This document shows positions 1-11,127 of a DNA stretch of 64,000 nt, piece by piece; the first letter of the stretch is position 1, and the number at the start of each line of letters is the position of its first letter. A program made the position numbers and the translations under genes. A model generated the notes under the pieces. It was not told the DNA's origin. It made no database searches and saw nothing but the letters and a program-made list of their open reading frames with translations. The stretch is from Tridacna crocea. Lineage: Eukaryota; Mollusca; Bivalvia; Cardiida; Cardiidae. The stretch spans positions 37,658,501 to 37,722,500 of the forward strand of contig OX031057.1 of assembly GCA_943736015.1 (NCBI GenBank), written 5' to 3'.

Positions 1-208
1 ACATATGCTTGACTTTCTCATCCTCACTCAGTTCCACACTGTCATCACCACCATCATCATCATCATTACAAGCTGTCCCTTGCATGTAGTTTAGCACAGC
101 TTGCAGCTCTGATGTTTCCAGTATTTGTATGACCTCCTTAAGCAAGTAATTCCATGGATCAACCTGTTGATTGGAAGTCCCGACAGAAGCAAAAGGAGGC
201 GGATCCAT
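1..208 (-). CDS. Putative N-terminal coding exon of an unidentified acidic protein (runs off the left edge)
   Basis: On the minus strand an ATG at 208-206 opens a frame with no stop for all 69 codons to the window edge. It begins MDPPPFASVG, has a middle that looks helical (PWNYLLKEVIQILE), and ends in an acidic run of Asp/Gly followed by ELSEDEK; the Asp run is encoded by the CAT/ATC microsatellite at 46-65. A possible splice acceptor (TTTGCAG) lies 8 nt upstream of the ATG, so the exon may start there with a short 5' UTR. I do not recognise the family. Support is the open frame to the edge and a protein-like composition, unlike the repeat-derived frames next to it. It could be a chance frame, since 69 codons is short. 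Confidence 0.42.
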   Translation of the reverse strand, partial: MDPPPFASVGTSNQQVDPWNYLLKEVIQILETSELQAVLNYMQGTACNDDDDGGDDSVELSEDEKVKHM

Positions 209-420
209 TTTAAAACCTGCAAATTTGATTGGATAAAGTCTGTAATTGCTAGATCATTTCTCTTAGCACACAATTTGGTGCTATCTCGTTGATACATGGT
301 AATACCTCGTTTACCAGCAGTTGAACTGTTAACCACTGTACCATTTAACCCACATAGATTTTTGTTATTACCAGCCTACTAGACCAATACATAAATTTTA
401 TTTTACAATATCACCTGCCT
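209..420. other. Short non-repetitive stretch upstream of the left-edge frame
   Basis: This is the 5' flank of the minus-strand frame at 1-208. An 81-codon minus-strand frame overlaps it (91-336) in a different register. I see no motif that decides a promoter. Confidence 0.3.
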
Positions 421-2340
421 TATTTCCTTCAATGTCCTTCCACGTGCGACAAGGTCCAAACCTAACAATACTACTGGACGCCAGGTATAACCTTTACAGT
501 GCTATTAGAAGTTATGTCATACTTTACTACTGCAAGACCTTAGTACTAGGTTACTACGTGCCTATTAAATCGTTACCACAATAACTAATCCTACACTGCC
601 TCAGACCTTTTTTCTGTGATGCAACCAGACCGTCTTCCTACACTGCCACTAAACCATCTCCTACAGTGTAACCAGACTTACAACTTACACCTGCCAGCAA
701 ACCTATATCCTTCTTTGCCTTCAGACGTATTTCCTTCAAAACACCAGACCTACAGAGACGCAAGACCTATGAGTTACAATGCTGTCAGACCTACATGTAC
801 TTCCTGTATACAAGACCACCAGGGTCCGTATTCACCAATATCATTCTTGAGAACGTTCTTTGTCTTATTCTCCAGAATGTTCTCCATTTGTAAGTAACAC
901 AACTTCTGATTGGCTAAACCATTCGGTTTAGCCAATCAGAAGTTGTCTTACTGACAAATTTTGAAAACCTTGTAGAATAAGACTTAGAATATTCTCAAGA
1001 ATGGGTGGTGAATACGTGCCCAGATTTATTTGCTTCTGAGCCACAAGACCTATTTTCTACAATGAAAACAAACCAATACTCTAGAATGCAGCTGGATCTG
1101 CAAAGTGTCAGGTCTATTTCCTACAATGCAATCAGGCCTACAATACCGCCAGATTTATTTCCCAGAATGACGTTAGAACTATTTTCTATTAGACTACCAG
1201 ACCTTTTTACTACAGTATCACTAGACCTATTTCCTACAATTCCATTTGACTTGTTTCCTTCACAGCCACACGACCTATTTCCAACGATGCCAATAGACCT
1301 ATGTCCTTACACGCCGACGGATCTACAATACCACTAGACCGAACAAACCTGTTTCCTACATAACCAACAAACCTATTTCCTGTAATATAACCAGACTTAT
1401 TTCTTACAAGACCAACAGATCTATTTCCTACAATACAAAAAAAAAAAAAAAAATCATACAATACCAACAAACCTATTTCCAACAACCCCTACAAACTTAT
1501 CTCCTACAATACCTGCAGACCTTCTTTCTTACAAAACCGGCAAGCCATTTCCTTCAATACCACCTCACCTACAATACTAGATATATATCCGACAGTACCA
1601 CCAGTCTCAACAGACCTTTCGCTACAATATCACCAGACCTATTTCCTACGATACCACCAGGCATTTGTACCTTAATACCAATAGATCTACAATACCACCA
1701 GGCCTTTTTCCTACAATGATAACGGACCTATTTCTACAATACCTCTAGACGTATTTCCTATAATTCCACTAGTAGTTTTTTGCTACAGAGCCACATGACA
1801 TACTTCCACCAATACCGACAAATCTATGTCCTAACATGACGCCAGACCTTAAAAACCAGCATGTCTTTTTCCTACACCTTCAGTACTATCGAACATTTTC
1901 CAACCAGACCTATTTCTAACAATACCAACAGACCTTTTTCGACAATACCACCAGACCTTCTCCCGACAACTGATATCATTAGACTCATTTCTTAAAGTTC
2001 CGTAAGACATTTTTCAAAATTGCCAGAACTTAATCCTAGGATGATAATAGACTTACAATGGCACCAGACCTATTTCCTACGATACCACCAGATCATTTCT
2101 GTCTTACAGTAGCTCTTGACCGACGACACCAACAGACGATTTTCCTTCAATACCATCAGAATTCTTTCCTTCAGTTCTGCCAGACCGTTAATACCGCCAG
2201 ACCTATATCCGGCAATACTACCAGATATATTTTACCAATACCCACAAAATTTTCTAATAATACAGCCAGACCCTTTTTTCTATACTTTCCACTGGACTTA
2301 TTTTCTAAAATACTGTCAGACCTAATTCCAGTTTTTAATT
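420..2340. repeat. Degenerate 24-bp minisatellite, block 1
   Basis: Units resemble CCAGACCTATTTCCTACAAT followed by ACCA, repeated head to tail with many substitutions and small indels. One frame of the 24-bp unit reads PDLFPTIP, so several chance frames of 60-110 codons occur (for example 1005-1337), but the register drifts and stops are frequent. Regularity is best at 1140-1340 and 1600-1960. A 200-bp foldback element interrupts the block at 822-1021, and a poly-A run lies at 1437-1453. Confidence 0.85.
822..1021. mobile_element. Foldback MITE, family FB1, copy 1
   Basis: The element is almost wholly self-complementary. The centre is near-perfect: ACTTCTGATTGGCTAAACC, a 4-nt loop, then its reverse complement (about 902-945). 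The outer arms pair imperfectly from CGTATTCACCA on the left to TGGTGAATACG on the right, with shared inner blocks such as ATTCTTGAGAA. A second copy lies at 10434-10627. It is non-coding and sits inside the minisatellite. Confidence 0.8.
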
Positions 2341-3240
2341 TTCATTTACAATATTATAAATTGGTAATTTATTAAAAAAAAAAAAAACTATATATTTTCA
2401 TTTTTAAATGTATACGGTGTTCAACTTTAAGAAGAAACAAACATTATTTAATTTTATAATATTGAAAACCAGAATTTTTCTTTTTTTCCTAAAGTATTCT
2501 GTTTACACTGCAAAAAAAGCAATTTTCACAATTTACAAACATATCTTTTTCAAAATAAATACACTGTTTTACTTTCTTGACAACTTGAGAAATAAATAAA
2601 TTACTTACATTTTAAAGATGCATCTTTACCCGTTTTCGTCCAGTTTTGTAACAAATTTATCTTTATTTTATGCAATTATAGTCATTCTTGTTTTACACGA
2701 CAGCCTAGATTTTGCACATCGTAAAGTTTTTACAGCGTTTATTTGGTCTCTGGCTGTATGGTAGACTGGTATCAGTCCGTTAAATGGAGCATTTTCATTA
2801 CAGCAAAATCATCAAGTAAAACTGCAAAACTTTTTGTTCTCAATGTTCTGAATGACCTGTATTTCAGAAGAACAACAACACATATTTCTGTGAGTTTGCT
2901 GTAGATGTGTAGCTTGTTTATTAGAATGACCTAAATGCAGGGCCTGAATGCCAGGCAAGCTGTATGGGTGCCTCTTCATAAACAAGTTATTTTTCTTTCT
3001 TGCATAAAACACTTTATTTTCATTTTGAAGTAAAAATACTGTCACTTTCATTTGCTTTACAAAAAAAAAAAAAAAAACACCTTATCTTCTTTTCTTAACA
3101 CAACACACGCAATTTTGCTTTCTCACAAAATACCTTATTTTTCTTTCTTACATATGCCAAGAGTTATTTTCATTTCATACATCGAAAAGAAAAATAAAAT
3201 CAGTTTCAATTCTTTCAAAACGAGGATTATTTTCCTTTCT
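2340..3240. other. A+T-rich spacer between the minisatellite blocks
   Basis: It is very A+T-rich, with poly-A tracts (about 2373-2387 and 3060-3077) and short frames of no recognisable family. From about 3050 to 3240 there are loose repeats of a CACCTTATTTTTCTTTCTTA-like motif. No gene is supported. Confidence 0.5.
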
Positions 3241-4650
3241 TGAAACAACAACAATATCACCAGACCTACATTTTCTCTATCTCCTTCAATACTAACAGAC
3301 CTATTTTATACAATACAAGTAGATATGTTTTCTACAATACCATCGAACCTATTACCTACCAACAGACCTATTTCCTACAATACCGTCAGACCTTTAATAT
3401 TAACATACTTTTTTTCTACAATGCTGCCAGACCGTTAATTCTTACAGAGCTACTTTCTACAATGCGTCAGGCCTTCAATACCGACAAATCAATTATCTGT
3501 AATTCCACCAGACATACCATGCCACCAGTACTTCATTACAACCAGACCAATTTCCAACAATAGAAAAAAAAAATTTCTACAATGCTGGCAGACCTACAAT
3601 ACAACCAATGCTTTAAAACCCATTTCCTACAATACCAAGGAACCTAATTCTTACAGTGCCAAAGGACATATTTCATACAATACCATTAAACCTGCTTCCA
3701 TCACTGCCATGAAACCTACAGTAACACCAGAATTATTTCTCACTAAACCGTTAGACCTCATTCCTACAATACTACCAGACCTATTTAATACTAGTAGACC
3801 TATTTTTTTAAAAAATATCAACACAATACCACACCTACGAGATATATTTCATACAATACCACCAGACTTACTTCGTACATTCCCACAATACTACCGGAAC
3901 TTTTTCTTACAATACCACCAGACATATTTTCTACAACGCCAACAGACCTACAATATTTACTAACCTATTCCGATAATACCAAAAGACCTGTTTCTAACAA
4001 TGCAATAAGACCTACAATGTCATCACATCTAAAGTCCCGCCAGACCTATTTCCTACAATGTTACCAGACCTACAATGCCTCCTGACCTAAAAAACCACGA
4101 GACCTCTTTCCTTCGATGCAGCCTGACCTATAATGTCTTTAGACATACAATGCCTTCATACATACATACAATGCTACCAGACATGTACACAATGGCACCA
4201 GACCTGCAATGCCACCACACCCTCAATTCCGCCAGACCTACAATGCTACCAGACCTGTTTTCTTCAATGCCGCCGGACCTAAAACACCATCAGATATACA
4301 TTCCGACCAGACCTATTTCCGACAATGCCACCTGATCTACGTAATCGTCAGATTTATTTCCTACAATGCCAACAGTCCTATGTCCTATAATTCCAACTTA
4401 CCTTTTTCCTACCTGCCACCAGACGAATGTTCTATAATGCCACCAGAACTACAAAAGCCAGACCAATTACCTTTTATGTAACTAGAGCCATTTCTTACAA
4501 TGCTACAAGAACATTAATGTCGCCAGACCTATATTCTGCAATAAAAAAAATAATGATAAGACTAGACATAAAATGCATTGAGATCTATTGTAAAATACTA
4601 CTAGACTTATAGTCTACAATGTCATCAGAAAATTTCTCAACAATGCAATA
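3240..4650. repeat. Degenerate 24-bp minisatellite, block 2
   Basis: This has the same unit as block 1. Units from about 4020 to 4480 are the clearest, with many ACAATGCCACCAGACCT-like joints. Frames in it (for example 4075-4335) translate to irregular PPDL/MPP repeats and change frame often, so I read it as non-coding satellite. Confidence 0.85.
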
Positions 4651-5092
4651 TCTTTACACTGCTATATCTTAAGTTTGTACAACACAATCTTGAGTTTCGG
4701 CGACCCGAGAATCAAGCTTTTATAGTACTGGGGAAAAAAAGAGAAAATGTCGATAACCATTCTCCTTTTCTTCACTGTTTCATAATATTTCTAAAGCAAT
4801 TGCAATTGTTTGGGCAAAATTGACTTTAATGTCTGTGACAGTTTTCATTTTGGACAATTCTTAATTTTGTGCGGTGAAGAGTTATTTTACAGTTTTGAGC
4901 AGTTTATACAAACATTTTTCATAATCGAAAATAGAACTGAAACTAGAGCCTTTGTAATGAGCCTTGAGTCGTAATAATTACAAACTAAAGCAAATATCGA
5001 CAAAAAGATAAATATCTTTGACACCTGCATTACTACTCAATGGTTTTCGTTATGCTATATACACTGTAAAGCATAATAGCGATAGTGTTTCA
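4650..5092. other. Unassigned spacer
   Basis: Single-copy-looking A+T-rich sequence. I see no gene, tandem repeat or inverted repeat in it. Confidence 0.4.
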
Positions 5093-5599
5093 TACGGAGC
5101 CCGGTAGGTGTCATGCTCTACACATTTTTTATTTCGAGAAAACGAAATGCTAAATCGTTAAAACGAAATACTATTTCGAGAAAACGAAATGCTAAATCGT
5201 TATAACGAAATACTATTTCGAGAAAACGAAATATTATTTCGAGAAAACGAAATAATAAATCGTTAAAAAGAAATGCTATTTAGAGAAAACGAAATAGGTT
5301 TGTTCGGTTTACTTGGTTGTCATAGTATACAGATAGTGAAGTCACGGGCTTTTCGTCCCTGGGCTTGTTCGTCCCAAGTTATGTACGTGCCAAGCAAAGT
5401 TTTAATACTGCATACTTTTGACGGTTTTATATAATAGTTTTTCCCATCATTACGCTTAGAGAGGAAATCAAAGTACTGAAAAATGTCTATGGATATGGAC
5501 ATGAACTTTCAATCTACAGGGTATTGTAGGACGATTAGCAGAAGAAAGAGGCTGTTTAGTACAGACTACCACGATATAACTGCAATATTGTTGAAAACG

Positions 5600-5935
5600 G
5601 CTTTGAGCAACACGATCTAACGACCAAAGGAGCATATCTGTGAAATTACATCAAAATCTGACCAGCGGTTTCAGAAGAGATTTAAAAAATTCCATTTGGT
5701 TGCCATGACAACCAGAGACTTTTATAGAATCAAATTCTGTCGACAATTTTTAACAGGACCTCCCAAGAAACATTCCAGCCAAGTTTGGTCCAAATCGGCA
5801 CAGCAGTTTAGGAGGAGAAGATGTTTAAAGAAATTTTTGATGATGGATGACGAACAATGGAAGAGGCACGACGGACACAGGACGATTCTAAAAGCTCCCC
5901 TTGAGCATGTTGTGCTCAGGTGAGCTAAATAAAAG
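5600..5935 (-). mobile_element. Old tandem-core (B-type) element head, minus strand
   Basis: Read on the minus strand this starts at TTAGCTCACCTGAGCACAAC (5930-5911), continues through the CTCCTCCTAAAC-type segment, and reaches a variant of the GGTTGCCATGGCAACC palindrome (5697-5712, GGTTGCCATGACAACC). It is truncated and diverged. It matches the heads at 44684 and 52715. Confidence 0.7.
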
Positions 5936-6204
5936 ATAAAATGAACAGAGGTCTATTTAATGCAAACAAAGTAGACCTAGGTTGCGATCATTAACAAAAA
6001 CAAGAGGACAAAGGTGGTCCGTTTACATGAATATTTGAGTAGAGCATAGACAGTTTTTTTTTTCCCCAAACTGTTTCTTCAATAACTTCAATAAAAAGAA
6101 CAAGAGCACTGCATGCGGGTGCCAACGAATGGCTGTTGGGTGCTGGATAGTAAATTAAAATCATAATTTAAACAACGCGTATAACACATAATAATTTAAA
6201 CAAC

Positions 6205-6350
6205 GATCAGCGGTGAGAGAGGAATGAATCCTGTCGCAATGACTATCATCAATCCTCAGAAAGAAATTGGCCGAGCCGGAGATCGAACTCACGACCCCCT
6301 GTTCTCATGTCCTGTACGCTATCGACTGAGCTACCGGGGCTTGGCGGAAC
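6205..6350 (-). mobile_element. tRNA-derived SINE, family S1, truncated
   Basis: On the minus strand a tRNA-like head begins near GCCCCGGTAGCTCAGTCG (A box TAGCTCAGTCG), with a B box GAGTTCGATCTCC and then the S1 body GGCCAATTTCTTTC...GACAGGATTCAT. It matches the first part of the copy at 16343-16650 and stops after CACCGCTGATCGTTG. One extra base in the B box and loss of tRNA folding downstream make it a SINE head, not a functional tRNA gene. Confidence 0.75.
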
Positions 6351-6545
6351 ATCTCTGTAAAATTATTTCAAAATCTTATAACTGGTTTCAGAGGATCTTT
6401 AAAACGTTCTTAGAAAAATTCCATTTGGTTGCCAGAGGTTTTGATAGATCAAATTCTGTGAACAAACTTTAAAGAGGATCTTCCATGGAACATTACAGCC
6501 ATTTTTGGTCCAAGTTGACCCTGCAGTTTAGAAGGACAAGTTCAA
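6340..6545 (-). mobile_element. Diverged B-type core fragment, minus strand
   Basis: It contains reverse complements of the element body: AAATTATTTCAAAATCT, TCCATTTGGTTGCCA, and a GTTTAGAAGGACAAG counterpart of CTCCTCCTAAAC. No intact head or 3' end is visible. Confidence 0.55.
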
Positions 6546-6615
6546 TACTTGTTGACATAGCAAGATGCAAAGAGCACCCACCATCACCGCTACCACCACC
6601 ATCACCACCACCAAC

Positions 6616-6903
6616 ACAGGGTCCCCCAGGTGGCTCAGTGTTGAGCGTGTCGGACTCATGACCTGGTGGCTGTGAGTTCGATACCCGGTTGAGTCGAATT
6701 TTCTTTCCGGCGTATTTTCGCCTCTCACCTCTGCTGAAGCATGTCAGAAAAGTAGTCGATGGCTTTGGAAATAAAGTTGTGTTAGTACTGGTGTGAGAAA
6801 GATTGGAAACAAATGTGCGTCACCGACCGCCATGATATGTCCTTAGCTGTTAAAGTGACGTTAAACCCCAAAACAACCAACCAACCAACCAACCAACCGA
6901 CCA
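6616..6903 (+). mobile_element. tRNA-derived SINE, family S2, copy 1
   Basis: The head reads AGGTGGCTCAGTG (A-box-like) and CTGTGAGTTCGATACCC (B-box-like). The body contains TTTCTTTCCGGCGTATTTTC and CCGCCATGATATG. It ends in a (CCAA)n tail. The head and body match the copy at 18108-18373. CCACCA-rich simple sequence on both sides hides any target-site duplication. Confidence 0.8.
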
Positions 6904-6939
6904 AACAACCACCACCACGGCCATGTTTTTCAACGGATC

Positions 6940-7415
6940 AAAATTTCATAGATTTTTTTTCCAAAGGGAGATCCAAGGAACATTAATGTGAATTTATTTC
7001 AAATTCTGAGAAGAAGATTTTTAAAGAATGTGAACAGCCTTCCTCACCGCGGCTATGTTTTATGACGGATCAAAATTTTGCGAACAATGTTTGAAAAGGG
7101 TCATCTAAGGATCATTTCTGTGAAATTATTTCAAAATCTGGCCAGCGTTTTCAGAGGAGAAAATCTTTATAGAATTTCTTAGAAAATTCTGTTTGGTTGC
7201 CATGACAACCACAGTTTTTGATAGAATCAATTTCTGTGAACTAATTTAAAAGAGGACATCCCAAAAAGCATTCCAGCCAAGTTTGGTCCAAATTGACCCA
7301 GCGGTTTAGGAGGTGAAGATCATTAAAGAATTGTTGACGACGGACGAAGCACAACGGACATACAGTGATCCTAAAAGCTCCCCTTAAGCACGCTGTGCTC
7401 AGGGGAGCTTAAAAA
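6940..7415 (-). mobile_element. Old tandem-core (B-type) element, head plus partial cores, minus strand
   Basis: The minus-strand head is at 7411-7380 (AGCTCCCCTGAGCACAGCGT), followed by the palindrome variant at 7196-7212 and remnants of two core units, where ATGTTTTATGACGGATC is the counterpart of GATCCGTCAAGAAACATGG. There is no recognisable 3' end. Confidence 0.65.
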
Positions 7416-8180
7416 GCAGATCGGTTGGAACAGGACGTTTAATCAACAAGAATTAAAGTTTAATTTAATTGTACACTATGTAAATGCAAGGTTTTGACAA
7501 TATTTAAATTTGCTTTTTAAAGCACCCCCGCACCCCTCTCCTTCCCGTTCCTACGGGCCTGGGGAAGTACTATAAACGACCAAGAGAACGTTTTATTTAA
7601 AGTATTTTTACATGTAAATAACAACTCATTTTAGAAGGCAAATAGCACTATACATTCAAACACGATCTATAAGGAGTGAGGGACGAACAAGCTCTGGCAA
7701 ACAAGCCCAGCGGACGAACAAGCCCAGGGACGGACTGGTTTTGGGACGAAAAAGCCCGGAGCCACTCATCTCACATGACAATGACAACCAGGCGTTCCGA
7801 ACATACATAGCATTTCGTTTTAACGATTTAGTATTTCGTTTCCTCGAAATAGTCTTTCGTTTTCTTGAAATACTATTTCGTTTTAACGATTTAGTATTTC
7901 GTTTTAACGATTTAGCATTTCGTTTTCTCGTAATAGTATTTCGTTATAAAGATTTAGTATTTCGTTTTCTCGAAATAGTATTTCGTTTTAACGATTTAGC
8001 ATTTCGTTTTTTCGAAATAAAAAATGTGTAGAACATGACACCTACCGGGCTCCGTAGTTTCACGTTGTGAGGGTTAAGCCAATTATCTTTTTCATAGGAA
8101 TATTTTCCCTAGTTGCGTATCGAATAATTCTGAAATTCATAATACATGCATTGCGTTCTTGGTCTGAACTTTTTGTGTTC

Positions 8181-8463
8181 TATAATTGGCTTGCAACACG
8201 CGAAAATGGGCGTTCGGACATTTGCGTAAAATGTCGTTTCGGATCAGCCTGTCGTTTTGGATCAGCCTGCGCAGTCCGCGCAGGCTAATTCGAGACGGCA
8301 CTTTTCGACTACATTAGATTCTGTGCTACAGTAGACTTGCGCAAAACAGAAAATTACAACAAAACGGAAAGTGTCGTCTCGGATTAGCCTGCGCAGGCTG
8401 ATCCGAGATGACACTTTAAGCAAATGTCCGAATGCCCCTGATCGCGTGTTGCACGCCATATAC
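8181..8463. mobile_element. 283-bp foldback MITE, family FB2
   Basis: The outer arms pair as GCAACACGCGA...CATTCGGACATTTGC. Inner palindromic blocks GGATCAGCCTGCGCAG and GCCTGCGCAGGCTGATCC occur on both sides. This CpG-containing block structure resembles abundant foldback MITEs I associate with bivalve genomes. Edges are approximate. Confidence 0.75.
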
Positions 8464-8842
8464 AAGTGACATGGCATTGATCTTTGGGTATAGACCAAAA
8501 AGAAAAGTTAAACACTATCATTCCACCTGATTAGCTAACCCTTATCCTCTTAAATAACTTAAATTGAATTTTCAATTCGATAGTAAATATCCGAAATTCC
8601 TTATTTCAAAGTTCTGTTTTGAAAAACAGTATCTCCTCATCGGACTGTGTAGATCCAAGATCAAACTGCACGTTCTGTCCAGTCTGATCATGATCTTCAC
8701 TGTCTGCAAAACGGATGAATGGCATTAAACACCAAAAAAATAAACAAATATTGTATAAAAGAAGAAACTTTCCACATAACTTTGGTGTATTTTTCTGTTA
8801 AAGGAAACGAGAAGGATCTTTTATGTTTTCATTTGTTTGTTA
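8464..8842. other. Unassigned spacer
   Basis: No gene seen. At 8645-8710 there is a fragment (GTAGATCCAAGATCAAACTG ... CCAGTCTGATC) of a short dispersed repeat that also appears near 10345, 23060, 23455 and 24140. Confidence 0.4.
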
Positions 8843-10062
8843 ACAAGAGATGTTTGTAAAACATGTATGCACCCCTAATGGCCTCCAATTCTAAATATAA
8901 CATGTGATTATAAACTGTTAAGTTCAAAGTGTAAAAACGAACAAAGGGTAATTACTCAAAAATTATTAATGATAAATTAACAATTCTTGGGCACTGCACT
9001 TCCCATTTATGTGAACTATCAACTTTTAAAGTTTCATGATTTTACCTCACATACTTTTTGAGTTATGCTCCGGAAAAAAATTAAGTACGAAAATCAACAA
9101 AGGGCAATAACTGCAAAAATATAATGGGCAGAGTTATGGTTCTTGTGCAATGCACTTCTCCTGATTAAGATCTATCTATATATAAAGTTTCAAGATGATA
9201 CCCGAAAACCCCTTTGAGTTATGCTCTGGAAAAAAATAAGTATGAAAATCAACAAAGGGCAATAACTCCAAAAATATGATGGGCAGAGTTATGGTTCTTG
9301 TGCACTGCACTTCTCCTAAATAAGATTAATCCACCTATGAGGTTTCAAGGTGATACCTGAAATACTATTTGAGTTATGCTCCGGACAAAAATTAAGTATG
9401 AAAATCAGCAAAGGGCAATAACTCCAAAAATATGATGGGCAGAGTTATGGTTCTTGTGCACTGCACTTTTCCTTAATAAGAATAATCTACCTATGAGGTT
9501 TCAAGATCATACCTGAAATACTTTTTGAGTTATGCTCCGGACAAAAAGTAAGTATGAAAATCAACAAAGGGCAATAACTCCAAAAATATGATTGGCAGAG
9601 TTATGATTCTTATGCACTGCACTTTTCCTTCATAAGATTAATCCACCTATGAGGTTACAAGGTGACACCTGAAATACTTTTTGAGTTATGCTCCGGAAAA
9701 CATTTAAGTATGAAAATCAACAAAGGGCAATAACTCTTAATGAGATCTATCCACCTATGATGTTTCAAGATGATACCTGAAATGTTTTTAGAGTTATGCT
9801 CCGGACAAAAATTAAGTATGAAAATCAACAAAGGGCAACAACTCCATCAATATGATGGGCAGAGTTATGATTCTTGTGCACTGCACTTCTCCCTAATGAG
9901 ATCTATCCACCTATGTAGTTTCAAGATGATACCTGAAATTCTTTTTGAGTTATGCTCCGGACAAAAATGTGGTCCACGGACCGACCGACGGACCGACAGA
10001 CCGACCGACAAGTGCAAAGCAATATATCCCCGCTTCTTCGAAGGAGGGCATAAATATAGAAG
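8843..10062 (+). mobile_element. Tandem-core element E with 156-bp units
   Basis: It begins ACAAGAGATGTTTGTAAAAC and ends in a (GACC/GACG)n stretch followed by TTCTTCGAAGGAGGGCATAA. The core motif CAACAAAGGGCAATAACT starts near 9095, 9250, 9406, 9562, 9718 and 9826. The steps are 155, 156, 156, 156 and 108, so one unit lost about 48 bp. An older unit lies at 8935. There are no coding frames. The layout (head, tandem core, distinct tail) is that of a non-autonomous element rather than a simple satellite. Confidence 0.8.
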
Positions 10063-10433
10063 GCAGCAAAGGTACCGGTAAAAAAACATTGAAACTTTTT
10101 TTGTTTAACATAAAAATCATAAGAGGAACTGTCTGCAAAAGGTCTTCGAGTCGCGCAAAGCAGCCTAAGGGTTAATTTCTAAACAAAATCTTCTTGTCTA
10201 TAATTTACCACATGGGACACAAAACTGACTAACAACACCTGTGTCCTCTTAGATAGCTGTTTCCTTACATGAAGAAGTCTATTATAAAATTCAGGAATAT
10301 AATGATTTCAATGTTCATCTCGCTGGAAGAAGTACATCAAACAGTGTAGATCCAAAATCAGGCCGCTTGTTCTCTACAGTACATGCTATACGTTAATGGT
10401 AACCAGAGGTTCAGTCGCCAACCAAATCATCAT
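10063..10433. other. Unassigned spacer
   Basis: No supported gene or repeat apart from a short dispersed-repeat fragment at about 10339-10390. Confidence 0.4.
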
Positions 10434-10627
10434 CCGTCTTCACCAACCATTCTCAAGAACATTCTTAGTCTTATTCTCAAGATTCTTCCAAATATGAAAG
10501 TAACGGACCTTCTGATTGGCTAAACCATTTGGTTTAGCCAATCAGAAGGTGTGTTACTTTCAAACTTTAAAAGTCTTGAAGAAGAAGACAAAGAATGTTC
10601 TTGAGAACATATGGTGAATACTGACCC
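10434..10627. mobile_element. Foldback MITE, family FB1, copy 2
   Basis: Its centre CTTCTGATTGGCTAAACCAT pairs with GGTTTAGCCAATCAGAAG. The outer arms run from GTCTTCACCA to TGGTGAATACTGAC. It shares core and arms with the copy at 822-1021. Confidence 0.8.
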
Positions 10628-11127
10628 CGGACTACCTTTCTTTAAAATGCGTTCACACACTGAAATTTGCGTTTGTCGTTTTGGCAAGCAAGCGTCACGA
10701 CTGAAAACGGTTTCGGTCCTTCCTTCAACGCCTACGCATGAAAATGGCGAATGCTATCTAGGTAAGCAAGTATCGAATCTGCAGATATTAAACTGCAGAT
10801 ATTTACGATGTTTTGTAAATATTTGCATAACATTGCCAAAGCTCATACCTTTGGGTAAAGCAAGGTGTGTATTTACAATTCCAAGTAATTTACGTATTGT
10901 ATTGAAAAGCAGTCCAGGTGCCGTTGTCACATACCACTCTAAAATGCACTCATGATCGTATTGTAACGGTTGCCGGTTAGGCTAAACCATTTGCTTTTAG
11001 TTTAAAGACATGTTATTCAATACAATTCCATGTATTATTAAAATAGTCACATGGTATATCAATTACCAATTATCGATAATAAAATGCTTTTGACAAAATT
11101 TAATCAGTTACACTGTTAAAAGGGGGC
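10628..11127. other. Unassigned stretch upstream of the carrier gene
   Basis: A GTAAGC-type donor-like site follows CTATCTAG at about 10761. This could end a 5' untranslated exon of the downstream gene, but nothing else supports it. Confidence 0.25.

Larger units (their letters stand above)
5095..8054. mobile_element. 2.96-kb TIR element with subrepeat-built ends, flanked by TA
   Basis: The left end begins CGGAGCCCGGTAGGTGTCAT and the right end is its exact reverse complement. Both are flanked by TA (5093-5094, 8055-8056), which fits a TA target-site duplication or a slightly longer TIR. Each arm of about 200-250 bp (5095-5300; 7800-8054) is an array of about 40-bp subunits alternating the short palindromes TTTCGAGAAAACGAAA and ATCGTTAAAACGA. 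Just inside, both ends carry copies of a GGACGAACAAGCCC-type motif (5350-5380; 7682-7762). I see no transposase frame. The interior holds minus-strand core-repeat fragments and two SINEs, so it is a non-autonomous element that took in later insertions. Confidence 0.8.

Noticed and set aside
1005-1337. 110-codon frame with repeated PDLFPT
   Set aside because: It is the in-frame reading of the 24-bp minisatellite. Neighbouring units shift frame and contain stops, and no start or splice context supports a gene.
6285-6350. Minus-strand tRNA gene
   Set aside because: A and B boxes are present, but the arms do not fold into a complete cloverleaf and SINE body follows. Called as an S1 SINE head.
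7741-8031. 96-codon frame rich in FRFNDLVFRF
   Set aside because: It is the translation of the 40-bp palindromic subrepeats in the right TIR of the 5095-8054 element.
8843-10062. CRISPR-like array
   Set aside because: Units are tandem without spacers, the period is about 156 bp, and the genome is clearly animal.
10640-10763. 5' untranslated first exon of the carrier gene
   Set aside because: Only a donor-like GTAAGC supports it; no promoter motif or paired acceptor could be chosen. Noted but not called.
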